Origin: Variovorax ginsengisoli
Lineage (GTDB): Bacteria; Pseudomonadota; Gammaproteobacteria; Burkholderiales; Burkholderiaceae_C
Length of the DNA: 64,000 nucleotides
Direction of reading: 5' to 3'
Assembly (NCBI RefSeq): GCF_030486595.1
Contig: NZ_JAUJZH010000002.1
Span: 1 to 64,000, forward strand
Shown here: positions 18,191 to 26,380 of the stretch, piece after piece
Numbering within the stretch: position 1 is the stretch's first letter
How the letters are laid out: the number at the start of each line of letters is the position of its first letter
Made by a program: the position numbers and the translations under genes
Notes under the pieces: model-generated
Database searches by the model: none
The model's input: only the letters and a program-made list of their open reading frames with translations
Told to the model about the DNA's origin: nothing

Positions 18191-18250
18191 TGAGACCTTG
18201 CGGGACAGACCAACAAACTGCGCAGCAGTTTTTGCTCTGTCCTCAACTGA
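18191..18250 (+). repeat. hairpin repeat family 1, copy D
   Basis: A full 60-bp copy, TGAGACC...CAACTGA, nearly identical to copy B. Here it sits in a divergent intergenic region, 18 bp before the VOC gene start, where a simple 3'-end terminator role does not fit. It would form a hairpin in the 5' leader of the catabolic operon mRNA. Confidence 0.88.
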
Positions 18251-18267
18251 CTAAAGAGAGACGCACC

Positions 18268-18822
18268 ATGCCCCACCCTCCACCCCCCCCCGTGCCCGTA
18301 CGCGGCCTGCACCACTTCGCCTGGCGCTGCCGCGACAGCGAGGAGACCCGCCGCTTCTACGAGGACCTGCTGGGCCTTCCGCTGGTGCACGTCATCAAGA
18401 GCGACCACGTGCCGAGCACCGGCGAGTACTGCCCCTACGTCCACATCTTCTTCCAGATGCGCGATGGCTCGTACATCGCCTTCTTCGACCTCGGCGACGA
18501 CATCGCGGCGCTGCCTTCGCCGAACACGCCGGCCTGGGTCAACCACATTGCGCTGCGGGTCGATTCGCAGGTTGAACTGCGTGCCGCCAAGGCCCGCCTC
18601 GAAGCCGCCGGCATCGAGGTGCTGGGCCCGACCGACCACCACATCATCGAATCGATCTATTTCTTCGATCCGAACGGCATCCGCGTCGAGCTGACGACGC
18701 CGACCGTGCCGCAGGCCGAGATGGACGCCCACGCGCTGCACGCGCGCGCCGACCTCGACGCCTGGACGCAGCGCAAGGCCGGGCTGCGCGCGGCCGCCGC
18801 CGGAAAGGCTGCGCATGCCTGA
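18268..18822 (+). CDS. VOC-family (glyoxalase/extradiol dioxygenase-like) protein
   Basis: A 184-aa vicinal-oxygen-chelate protein with two beta-alpha-beta-beta-beta modules. Likely metal ligands follow the His-His-Glu pattern: LHHFAW near the N terminus, WVNHIALRV at the start of module 2, and GIRVELTTP near the end. FFDPNGIRVEL is the common VOC ending. In this operon, next to an aromatic hydroxylase and a hydrolase, ring-cleavage dioxygenase is plausible, but isomerase or lyase activity cannot be excluded. Start chosen at the ATG after AGAGAG; it is the first operon gene and overlaps the next by 8 bp. Confidence 0.85.
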   Translation: MPHPPPPPVPVRGLHHFAWRCRDSEETRRFYEDLLGLPLVHVIKSDHVPSTGEYCPYVHIFFQMRDGSYIAFFDLGDDIAALPSPNTPAWVNHIALRVDSQVELRAAKARLEAAGIEVLGPTDHHIIESIYFFDPNGIRVELTTPTVPQAEMDAHALHARADLDAWTQRKAGLRAAAAGKAAHA

Positions 18823-19936
18823 GCTGCAACTCGCCGTCATCGACGTCAAGCCCGGCGCCTCGCTCGAAAGCCAGTCCGGCCTGCAGATGCTGCGCCCGCG
18901 CATCTATGGCGCCTACCAGGCGCCGGCCGGCCCGAAGAAGGTCGCCGCGATCGTGATGCATCCCACGAGCAACTTCATGGGCCACTATCTGATCGGCCCA
19001 CTGGCCGCGCGCGGCGTCTGCTGCATGGGACTGAACTCGCGCTACATGGGCAACGACACGGTGCTGCTGATGGAGCGCGCGATCCAGGACCTCGGCGCCG
19101 GCGTGCAGTTCCTGCGCGCGGCCGGCTACGAGAAGGTCGTCTTGATCGGCAACTCGGGCGGCGCCGCGCTGGCCAGCTTCTACCAGGCGCAGGCCGAGCA
19201 GCTCACGGCCCACCACTTCGCCGACGGCGACCCCACCCACCTGCACCCGGACGATCTGCCGCCGGTGGACGGCCTCGCCCTCTGTGCGGCGCACCAGGGC
19301 CGCTCGAAGCTGATGCGCGACTGGATCGATCCCTCGGTGACCGACGAACACGACCCGCTGTCGGTCGATCCGGAACTCGACATGTACGACCGCCGCCACG
19401 CGGTGCCGTACAGCAACGAATTCCTGGCCCGCTTCAGTGCCGCCCAGCAGGCGCGGCTCGAGCGCATCGAGCGCTGGGCGCTCGAACGGCTTCGCCAGCT
19501 GCGCAGCACCGCGGGCGCGCCGCGCGACCAGGCCTTCATCGTCTACCGCACCCATGCCGATCCGCGCTGCGTCGACCTGTCGATCGACGCCAACGACCGC
19601 GCGCCGGGCAGCGTCTGGGGCGATGCGCGGCAGGTCAACTATTCGGCCAACGCGATGGGGCGCACCACCTCGCTGACCGCGTTTCTCTCGCAGTGGTCGT
19701 CGCGCTCGCAGGCCGACGGCCCGTCGAACCTGGCGCGCACCACGGTGCCCACGCTGCTGCTGACCTACACCGGCGACCAGTCGACCTTCCCGAGCACCCG
19801 CGATGCCTGGCTGGCCGCCGGCGGTGCGCGCATCCGCAACGTCGACATCGTCGGCGGCAACCACTACCTGGCGGGCCAGCCGCAGCTGGTGCAGGAAGCC
19901 GCCGATGCGATCGCCGAATGGGCGCACGCGCTGTGA
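18815..19936 (+). CDS. alpha/beta-hydrolase
   Basis: A 373-aa hydrolase. The nucleophile elbow is IGNSGGAAL (GxSxG, Ser ~113), and a catalytic His is likely in VGGNHYLAGQPQ near the C terminus. No signal peptide, so it is cytoplasmic. The family is longer than simple carbon-carbon hydrolases because of an inserted cap-like region (~130-250, rich in charged residues). In context it probably hydrolyses the ring-cleavage product or an ester/thioester intermediate made by the neighbouring enzymes. It overlaps the VOC gene by 8 bp and precedes the FAD hydroxylase by 58 bp. Confidence 0.82.
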   Translation: MPELQLAVIDVKPGASLESQSGLQMLRPRIYGAYQAPAGPKKVAAIVMHPTSNFMGHYLIGPLAARGVCCMGLNSRYMGNDTVLLMERAIQDLGAGVQFLRAAGYEKVVLIGNSGGAALASFYQAQAEQLTAHHFADGDPTHLHPDDLPPVDGLALCAAHQGRSKLMRDWIDPSVTDEHDPLSVDPELDMYDRRHAVPYSNEFLARFSAAQQARLERIERWALERLRQLRSTAGAPRDQAFIVYRTHADPRCVDLSIDANDRAPGSVWGDARQVNYSANAMGRTTSLTAFLSQWSSRSQADGPSNLARTTVPTLLLTYTGDQSTFPSTRDAWLAAGGARIRNVDIVGGNHYLAGQPQLVQEAADAIAEWAHAL

Positions 19937-19994
19937 GCGCCGCCCGGCCGCCCGAAGGCGCTCGCACCGCAGTGCGCAGCACGGAGGTTTCCTC

Positions 19995-21647
19995 ATGAAC
20001 ACCGCCATGGAAAGCTACAAGTTCGCCCCCGCCTACGAACTGCCGAGCTGGCCCTTCGTGGCGCCGCCCGAACTCGGCAGCGACAGCGTCGTGCGCCACC
20101 CGATCGTGATCGTCGGCGCCGGCCCGGCGGGACTCACGCTGGCCTGCGATCTCGCCCGCCGCGGCGTGCGCGCCGTGCTGCTCGACGAGGACGACACGGT
20201 CGGCGTGCGCGGCGCCTCGTCGCGCGGCATCTGCTATGCGCAGAAGAGCCTGGAAATCTTCGCCCGGCTGGGCATCTACGAGCGCGTCGCGCAGAAGGGC
20301 ATCACCTGGTCCTTCGGCCGCACCTTCTCGGACCAGCAGGAGGTCTACAACTTCAACCTGAAGACCGACAGCGTCTCGGCGCAGCCGCCTTTCATCAACC
20401 TGCAGCAGTTCTACGTCGAGTGGTTCCTGGTCGAGCGCACCCTCGAACTCGGCCTGACCGACCTGCGCTGGAAGAACCACGTGGTCGACGTGACGCCGCT
20501 CGCCGACGGCGTGCGCATCGAGGTCGAAACGCCCGCCGGCCGCTACACGATCGAAGCCGACCACCTGATCGACGCCACCGGCGCCAACAGCCCGATCCGC
20601 ACCCAGCTCGGCATCGACGCGCACCCGTCGCGCAGCACCGACCGCTGGTGCATCAGCGATGTGCGCTTCAAGAAGCCGCTGCCGACCGAGCGCTGGACCT
20701 GGGTCGATGCGCCCTTCAACGAGGGCCGCGCCGTGTGGCAGCACCTGATGGGCGACGGCGTCTGGCGCATCGACTACCAGATGCCCGAGGACTGCGACAC
20801 GGCCCATATCAGCCAGCCCGAAGTGGCCGGCGCGCGCTTGCGCGAGCAGCTCGGCCCCGGCGTCGAATTCGAGTTCGTCTGGATCGGCCCGTACGGCTAC
20901 CGCGATCATCTGCTCGACAACTTCCGGCACGGGCGCATCCTGTTCATCGGCGATTCGGCCCACGTCGTGAGCCCCTTCGGCGCCCGCGGCGGCAACAGCG
21001 GCATCCAGGATGCGGCCAACCTCGGATGGAAGCTGGCGCTGGTCGCGCAGGGCCTCGCTGGCGATGCGCTGCTCGACACCTACGACGCCGAACGCCGACC
21101 GGCCGCGGTCGAGAACCTCCGCGTCACCAGCCGTTCGGCACGCTTCCTCGCACCGCGGACGCCGGCCGAGCACACGCTCCGCCGGGCCGTGGTCGCGCTC
21201 GCCTCGCGCCATGCCTTCGCCCGCGCACTGGTGAACACGGGCCGCATGTCGGTCGCCAACGACTACCCTGCGGCACCTCACTTGCCCGAGGGCGGACGCA
21301 GCGTGCAGAACCTGCCGCTGCGCCACCTCGACGGCACGCCGACCACGCTGATGGAACTGCTGGCCGACGGCACCCGCTGCCTGGGCCTGTGGTTCGCGCC
21401 GACGCGCGCGCAGGCGGAAGCCGCGGCCGATGTCGCGGCCTCGCTGCCGCTGCGGCTGGTCGCGGTGGGCGGCGACAGCGACCTGGCCACGTTGCAGCCC
21501 GACGAGGCACTGGCGCGCCACCTCGGCAACGCGACGCCCGGCAGCCTGTGCCTGGTGCGTCCCGACGCCTATCGCGCCACGCTGCTGGACAACCCCACGC
21601 CGGCGTCGATCTCGTCCGCTGTCCACGCCGCGCTGGCGCACCGTTGA
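19995..21647 (+). CDS. FAD-dependent aromatic hydroxylase (PheA/TfdB family)
   Basis: A 550-aa class A flavoprotein monooxygenase. The Rossmann FAD motif VIVGAGPAGLTLACDLARRG (~40-60), the DG-type region and the second FAD motif ILFIGDSAHVVSPFGARGGNSGIQDAANL (~315-345) are clear. The C-terminal ~130 residues resemble the thioredoxin-like domain of phenol-hydroxylase-type enzymes. It should use NAD(P)H and O2 to hydroxylate an aromatic ring. The start has a strong GGAGG 8 nt upstream. It is the core enzyme of the operon at 18268-23837; the substrate is not deducible. Confidence 0.9.
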   Translation: MNTAMESYKFAPAYELPSWPFVAPPELGSDSVVRHPIVIVGAGPAGLTLACDLARRGVRAVLLDEDDTVGVRGASSRGICYAQKSLEIFARLGIYERVAQKGITWSFGRTFSDQQEVYNFNLKTDSVSAQPPFINLQQFYVEWFLVERTLELGLTDLRWKNHVVDVTPLADGVRIEVETPAGRYTIEADHLIDATGANSPIRTQLGIDAHPSRSTDRWCISDVRFKKPLPTERWTWVDAPFNEGRAVWQHLMGDGVWRIDYQMPEDCDTAHISQPEVAGARLREQLGPGVEFEFVWIGPYGYRDHLLDNFRHGRILFIGDSAHVVSPFGARGGNSGIQDAANLGWKLALVAQGLAGDALLDTYDAERRPAAVENLRVTSRSARFLAPRTPAEHTLRRAVVALASRHAFARALVNTGRMSVANDYPAAPHLPEGGRSVQNLPLRHLDGTPTTLMELLADGTRCLGLWFAPTRAQAEAAADVAASLPLRLVAVGGDSDLATLQPDEALARHLGNATPGSLCLVRPDAYRATLLDNPTPASISSAVHAALAHR

Positions 21648-21659
21648 AGGTCTCAAGAC

Positions 21660-21878
21660 ATGATCACCGAACCCCACATCCCCGATCCCGACGGCTTCTA
21701 CGCGGCCTGGGTCAGCGCCCATGAAGGACTGACCGAGGCCCAGAGCGCCGATTTCAATGCCCGCCTCGTGCTGCTGCTGGCCAACCAGTGCGGCGACCAG
21801 GCCGTGCTGCTGGCCTGCATCGATGCCGCGCGAGAAGCCGGCATGGCATCCGAAACCCCACAACGAAACCCCGCATGA
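21660..21878 (+). CDS. DUF2783-like small protein
   Basis: A 72-aa soluble protein containing GFYAAWVSAHEGLTEAQSADFNARLVLLLANQCGDQAVL, which fits my memory of DUF2783, a short family found beside flavoprotein hydroxylases of this type. Function unknown; the tight placement suggests an accessory subunit or stabiliser for the hydroxylase. It lies 12 bp after the hydroxylase and overlaps the MBL-fold gene as ATGA, so it is translationally coupled. Confidence 0.75.
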   Translation: MITEPHIPDPDGFYAAWVSAHEGLTEAQSADFNARLVLLLANQCGDQAVLLACIDAAREAGMASETPQRNPA

Positions 21879-22834
21879 CCGCCTCCGTTTCCTTCGCCTC
21901 CGCCTCCGACACCCGCGAGCAGAAGCCGCAGCTGCGCGAACTCGCGCCCAACGTGTACGGCTACATCAGCGACTTCGATCCCAACTGCGGCTTCATCGTC
22001 GGCGATGCGCATGTGGTGCTGATCGACACCCGGCCGACGCCACGCATGGCGCGCGACTTCCTGGCCGACATCCGCGCGGTCACCGACAAGCCGATCAAGT
22101 TCATCGTGCTCACGCACTACCACGCCGTGCGCGTGATGGGCGCCAGCGCCTTCGACGAGGTGCAGGCCATCATCGCCAGCCAGGGCACGCTCGACTGGGT
22201 GCGCGAGCGCGGGCAGGCCGATTTCGATTCCGAGGTCGGGCGCTTTCCGCGCCTCTTTGCCGGCGTCGAGGAGATCCCCGGGCTCACGGTGCCGACGATG
22301 AGCTTCGAGCGCGAGATGAGCCTGTGGCTCGGCCCGCGCGAAGTGCGCTTGATGTGCCTGGGCCGTGGCCACTCGGGCGGCGACACGGTCGCCTGGCTGC
22401 CCGACTGCGGCGTGCTGTTCTCGGGCGACGTGGTCGAGAACCGCTGCGGCGTGTATGCCGGCGACGCCTACATCCAGGACTGGGCCGGCACGCTCGATGC
22501 CGTCGCCGCACTGAAACCCGAGGTGCTGGTGCCGGGTCGCGGCGCGGTGGTGAAAGGCGCGGCGGGCTGCGCCGAGGCCATCGAACTCACGAAGGCCTTC
22601 CTGTCGACGCTGCTGGCCAGCGTGCGCGCGGGCATCGATGCGGGCGACAGCCTGCGAGGCTGCTTCGAGCGCGCCGAGCAGGCGATGAAGCCGCGCTTCG
22701 GCGACTGGCCGGTGTTCCAGCACGTGCTGCCATTCGATGTGTCGCGCGCCTATGACGAGTTGCGCGGCATCGAGCATCCGGTGGTCTGGACCGCGGAGCG
22801 CGACCGCGAACTGTGGCAGACGCTGCGCGGCTGA
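21875..22834 (+). CDS. MBL-fold protein with degenerate metal site
   Basis: A 319-aa metallo-beta-lactamase-fold protein. The first metal motif reads LTHYHAVRVMG: the first two His of HxHxDH are kept but Asp and the third His are replaced by Val and Arg. Later ligands partly remain (GRGHSGGD and LFSGDVVEN), while the usual final GHG is GRG. So at least one zinc site is lost. Related lactonase/esterase-like proteins act in aromatic catabolic operons; this one may bind a single metal or be a non-hydrolytic relative. It starts inside the DUF2783 stop and precedes the Bug receptor by 31 bp. Confidence 0.85.
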   Translation: MTASVSFASASDTREQKPQLRELAPNVYGYISDFDPNCGFIVGDAHVVLIDTRPTPRMARDFLADIRAVTDKPIKFIVLTHYHAVRVMGASAFDEVQAIIASQGTLDWVRERGQADFDSEVGRFPRLFAGVEEIPGLTVPTMSFEREMSLWLGPREVRLMCLGRGHSGGDTVAWLPDCGVLFSGDVVENRCGVYAGDAYIQDWAGTLDAVAALKPEVLVPGRGAVVKGAAGCAEAIELTKAFLSTLLASVRAGIDAGDSLRGCFERAEQAMKPRFGDWPVFQHVLPFDVSRAYDELRGIEHPVVWTAERDRELWQTLRG

Positions 22835-22865
22835 TTCACGAGATTCAACCCCGGAGACAAAGACG

Positions 22866-23837
22866 ATGAAGCGATTCCTGCAACTGCTGGCCGCGGGCCT
22901 CATGCTCGCGTTCGGCAGCCATGCGCCGGCCCAGACCGCCTACCCCAGCCAGCCCGTGCGCTGGATCGTTCCCTACGTGGCCGGCGGCGGCACCGACAAC
23001 CTGGCGCGTGCGCTGGCCGAGGCGATGCAGCCCTCGCTGGGCCAGCCCCTGATCATCGACAACCGGCCCGGCGCCTCGACCAATATCGGCGTCTCGGTGC
23101 TGATGCAGTCCAAGCCCGACGGCTACACAATCATGCAGGCCGAGAACGCAGCGCTGCTGTTCAACGAGTACATGTTCGCCAAGCTGCCCTACAAGCCGGC
23201 GAGCGACTTCACCTACATCGGCGCCATCGGCCGCTTCCCGGTCGCGCTGGTGGTCCATCCCGACTTCCCGGCAAAGACCGTGGCCGAATTCGTGAGCTAC
23301 GTGAAGGCCCATCCCGACAAGGTCAGCTACGCCTCGCCCGGCAATGGCTCACCGCACCACATGGCGATGGAGCTCTTCAAGCAGAAGGCCGGCATCAATG
23401 TCCAGCACGTGCCCTACAAGGGCGCCGCGCCGGCGATGACCGACGTCATGGGCGGCCAGGTGCCGACCATGATGCTGGACCTGGCCTCAGGGCTGCCGAT
23501 CATCAAGTCGGGCAAGGTGCGCGTGCTGGCGATCGCCCTGCCGCAGCGCGCCGGCGCGCTGCCCGAGGTGCCGACCTTTGCCGAACTCGGCTTCAAGGAC
23601 GTCAATGCCTATGCCTTCCACGGCCTGATCGGCCCGTCGGGCATGCCGCCCGAGGCGGTGGCCCGCATCAACGCCGAACTCAACAAGGCCATGCAGGCGC
23701 CGAAGGTGGTCAAGCTGTTCTCGGAGTTCGGTTTCGAGGCGCTGCCGGGAACGCCGCAGGATTTCTACAAGCTCTCGCGCGCCGAGAGCGAGCGCTGGGG
23801 CCGCATCATCAAGACGGCGGGCGTCCAGCTGGACTGA
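22866..23837 (+). CDS. Bug-family tripartite tricarboxylate transporter receptor
   Basis: A 323-aa periplasmic solute-binding protein. Signal peptide MKRFLQLLAAGLMLAFGSHAPAQ is followed by YPSQPVRWIVPYVAGGGTDNLARALAE and VIDNRPGA-like sequence, the standard Bug/TctC opening. SYASPGNGSPHHMAMELFK and HVPYKGAAPAMTDVMGGQV are also typical. No TctA/TctB membrane genes are nearby, which is common for these expanded receptor families. As last gene of the catabolic operon it probably captures the aromatic or carboxylate substrate of the pathway. Confidence 0.92.
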   Translation: MKRFLQLLAAGLMLAFGSHAPAQTAYPSQPVRWIVPYVAGGGTDNLARALAEAMQPSLGQPLIIDNRPGASTNIGVSVLMQSKPDGYTIMQAENAALLFNEYMFAKLPYKPASDFTYIGAIGRFPVALVVHPDFPAKTVAEFVSYVKAHPDKVSYASPGNGSPHHMAMELFKQKAGINVQHVPYKGAAPAMTDVMGGQVPTMMLDLASGLPIIKSGKVRVLAIALPQRAGALPEVPTFAELGFKDVNAYAFHGLIGPSGMPPEAVARINAELNKAMQAPKVVKLFSEFGFEALPGTPQDFYKLSRAESERWGRIIKTAGVQLD

Positions 23838-23849
23838 CTGGCTCGGAGC

Positions 23850-24197
23850 CTACCAGCCCAGCCCGAGATGCAGCGGCAGGTAAACCGCCATCCCCGCCAG
23901 CATCGTCCCCAGCACGCCGCGCCGCCAGAAGAAATAGGCGGTGCCGGCGACGGCCCCGTAGAGCCGGGCGTCGTGCAGGGTCGAGACCAGGTGGCCCTGC
24001 GTCATGACGATCTCGGGCGCGATCACCGCCGCCAGCGCGGCCGCCGGCGCGTAGTGCAGCGCCCGGTGCGCCCACTCCGGCAGGCCCCAGGGCCGGTCGA
24101 GAATGAAGAAGAAGCAGCGCGTGAGCAAGGTGACGCCGGCCAGGCCGAGGATCACCCCAAGGGTCCAGAAATCCGTCCCGCCGAATACTGCGCTCAC
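23850..24197 (-). CDS. azlD: AzlD-family branched-chain amino acid export subunit
   Basis: A small 115-aa membrane protein with three to four hydrophobic segments ([54 protein letters not shown]). It is the small partner of AzlC; the pair exports branched-chain amino acids. TRCFFFILDRPWGLPEWAHRALHYAPAAAL matches the conserved AzlD core. Its start overlaps the azlC stop by 4 bp. It is convergent with the Bug receptor gene, 12 bp between stops. Confidence 0.9.
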   Translation of the reverse strand: MSAVFGGTDFWTLGVILGLAGVTLLTRCFFFILDRPWGLPEWAHRALHYAPAAALAAVIAPEIVMTQGHLVSTLHDARLYGAVAGTAYFFWRRGVLGTMLAGMAVYLPLHLGLGW

Positions 24198-24934
24198 TTG
24201 TCATCCTCCGCATCGACATCCAGCCCGAACCGCTTCTCGAGCCAGAAGCAGGCCAGCACCGCGACGCCGATGGCGGCCACGATGTTGAGCTTGAGCGGCA
24301 GCGCATAGGCCGCCACCGCGGTGGCCGACGCGATCAGCACCGCCAGCAGCCGAAGCCGCGTGGTCGCCATCGAGCAGACGATCGCCACCAGGCTCAGCAC
24401 GCCGGCGAAGCCCAGGCCCCAGCTCTGCGGAATCATGTTGGCCAGCACGATGCCGAGCAGGCTCATGCTCATCCAGGCGCACCAGGTCACGCAGTAGTTG
24501 CCGGTGAGGTAGGCCTCCTGGGCCTGCTCCTCGGCGCGGGTGCGCGGCGGTTGCGCGTACTTGCGGGTGAACAGCGCATAGCTCATGTCGGCCGTGAGAT
24601 AGCCGTGGGTGATGCGGCGCCAGCGCGGCATGTGCATCAGATAGGGCCGCAGGTGCAGGCTGAAGACCACGAAGCGCAGGTTGACGCAGAAGCCCGTGGC
24701 CAGGATGACCCAGGCCGGCGCGCCCGCCATCAGCAACGGGATGGCGGCCAGCTGCGAACTGCCCGCGTAGACCAGCAGCGTCATCGCCACCGACTCGAAC
24801 ACGCTCATGCCCGACTTGAGCATCGCCACGCCGGTCATCAGGCCCCAGGCGCCGATGCCCATGGCGACCGTGGACATGTCTCTCACGCCCTGGCGGAATT
24901 CCGGCTGGCGCCGGATCGCGGAGGAGAGAAACAT
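24194..24934 (-). CDS. azlC: AzlC-family branched-chain amino acid permease
   Basis: A 246-aa polytopic membrane protein, the large subunit of the AzlCD exporter. Conserved elements include FRQGVRDMSTVAMGIGAWGLMTGVAMLKSGMS and VYAGSSQLAAIPLLMAGAP, then ~7 membrane segments. The start overlaps the fmt stop by one base (TGATG), so azlC is coupled to fmt. Coupling a BCAA exporter to a translation-initiation gene is likely an operon convenience rather than a functional link. Confidence 0.92.
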   Translation of the reverse strand: MFLSSAIRRQPEFRQGVRDMSTVAMGIGAWGLMTGVAMLKSGMSVFESVAMTLLVYAGSSQLAAIPLLMAGAPAWVILATGFCVNLRFVVFSLHLRPYLMHMPRWRRITHGYLTADMSYALFTRKYAQPPRTRAEEQAQEAYLTGNYCVTWCAWMSMSLLGIVLANMIPQSWGLGFAGVLSLVAIVCSMATTRLRLLAVLIASATAVAAYALPLKLNIVAAIGVAVLACFWLEKRFGLDVDAEDDK

Positions 24935-25893
24935 CAGTGGAAGCGCTGGCCGGGCTTGACGTCGAATCCACGCAGGAAGTCGGCGACCGCCAGGCGTTTG
25001 CCGCCGGCGCGCTGCAGTTCGGTGACCCGCAGCACGGAGTCCTTCGCCGCGACGGCGATGCCCGAAGGCGTCACGGCCAGCACCGTGCCGGGCGCCTCGA
25101 CGGGCCCGCCCGGCTCGGCCTCGGCGGCCCACAGCTTGATCGTCTCGCCGTCGAGCAGGCTGCTGGCGCCGGGGAAGGGGTCGAAGGCGCGCACCCGGCG
25201 CGCGATCGCCGCGGCGTCCAGCGACCAGTCGATCTGGGCCTCGGCCTTCTCGACCTTGTGGGCGTAGGTCACGCCTTCGGTCGGCTGCGGCTCGGCCTTC
25301 AGCGTGCCGGCCGCCGCCTGCCTCAAGGCATCGACGATCAACCGGCCGCCCATTCCGGCCAGCCGGTCGTGCAGCCGTGCGGTGCTGTCGGCGCCGATGT
25401 CGAGCGCTTCGCGAAGCAGCATGTCGCCGGTGTCGAGGCCGGCGTCCATCTGCATGATCGTGACGCCGGTCTGCGCGTCGCCGGCCTCGATGGCCCGGTG
25501 GATCGGCGCCGCGCCGCGCCAGCGCGGCAGCAGGCTGGCATGGATGTTCAGGCAGCCGAGCCGCGGCGCATCCAGCACCCACTGCGGCAGGAACAGGCCG
25601 TAGGCGGCGACCACCATCACGTCGGCCCGCGCGGCCGCGATGGCCTCGCACGCGGCGGCCGCGTCGTCCGGGAACTTGCCGTCGAGCCGCAGGCTGCGCG
25701 GCTGCGCCACCGGCCAGCCTCGGCCGACCGCGAACTGCTTCACCGGCGAAGCCTGCAGCTTCATGCCGCGGCCGGCGGGACGGTCCGGCTGGGTCAGCAC
25801 CAGGACGATGTCGAATCCGGCCGCCGCGATCGCCTCGAGGGCGACCCGGGCGAACTCGGGCGTGCCCGCGAACGCGACTTTCAGTGAGTTCAT
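24934..25893 (-). CDS. fmt: methionyl-tRNA formyltransferase
   Basis: A 319-aa protein that formylates Met-tRNAfMet with 10-formyl-THF. Signatures are [38 protein letters not shown] (the SLLP...GAAP active-site motif) and [13 protein letters not shown]; the C-terminal tRNA-binding domain begins around [13 protein letters not shown]. It follows def with a lipoprotein gene in between, giving def-lipoprotein-fmt, and overlaps that lipoprotein by 4 bp. Confidence 0.96.
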   Translation of the reverse strand: MNSLKVAFAGTPEFARVALEAIAAAGFDIVLVLTQPDRPAGRGMKLQASPVKQFAVGRGWPVAQPRSLRLDGKFPDDAAAACEAIAAARADVMVVAAYGLFLPQWVLDAPRLGCLNIHASLLPRWRGAAPIHRAIEAGDAQTGVTIMQMDAGLDTGDMLLREALDIGADSTARLHDRLAGMGGRLIVDALRQAAAGTLKAEPQPTEGVTYAHKVEKAEAQIDWSLDAAAIARRVRAFDPFPGASSLLDGETIKLWAAEAEPGGPVEAPGTVLAVTPSGIAVAAKDSVLRVTELQRAGGKRLAVADFLRGFDVKPGQRFH

Positions 25894-26378
25894 TGGTCCG
25901 TCATCAGCTGGCGCAGGTCGTCAGCCGTGTGGTAGTGGTCGACCACGCCGTCCAGGTCGATGTAGATATAGAGCAGCCGCGGGTTGTTCTGCGACTTGTA
26001 GCGCCAGGCCCAGACATCGCCGTCGAAAGGCCGCACCTGCGAAATCTCGAAGGGCCGGCCATAGCTGCGCAGGACGTCGTCGACCCGCCAGACACCGGGC
26101 TTTATCATGATGTCGAACATGCCGTCTTCGAGCTCCTGGCGGATCGAGACCACCCGGCCGCCGGCGTCGAGGTCTACGTTGTTGACCGCGAAGCCCGATG
26201 GCGCACGCGAATACTGGAGCCGCTCGCCGCCGCCCGGCATCGCATAGGTGGTGGTCGGCTGGCCGAGCTTCTGGAGCGTCTCGGCACGGGTGCTGCCGAG
26301 CGGCAGGCGCGTCGGGTCGAGCGCGCAACCGGACAGCGCCACCAGCAGCGCCGCCGCCGCCGGCCACAGGCCCCGCAT
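25890..26378 (-). CDS. SmpA/OmlA-like outer-membrane lipoprotein (uncharacterised)
   Basis: A 162-aa lipoprotein. Signal and lipobox are in [18 protein letters not shown]. The mature start [25 protein letters not shown] resembles the BamE/SmpA-type G-x(4)-L-G-x-P fold, and [21 protein letters not shown] looks like a second such repeat, so it may hold two copies of the small alpha-beta motif. Function unknown; an envelope role is inferred. The ATG is chosen 2 bp after the def stop; an in-frame TTG two codons earlier is less likely. It is inserted between def and fmt. Confidence 0.75.
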   Translation of the reverse strand: MRGLWPAAAALLVALSGCALDPTRLPLGSTRAETLQKLGQPTTTYAMPGGGERLQYSRAPSGFAVNNVDLDAGGRVVSIRQELEDGMFDIMIKPGVWRVDDVLRSYGRPFEISQVRPFDGDVWAWRYKSQNNPRLLYIYIDLDGVVDHYHTADDLRQLMTDQ

Positions 26379-26380
26379 GG

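Noticed and set aside
21648..21658. AAGGTCTCA after the hydroxylase stop resembles one end of repeat family 1
   Set aside because: The match is 9 bases and the sequence is better explained as the Shine-Dalgarno region of the DUF2783 gene.
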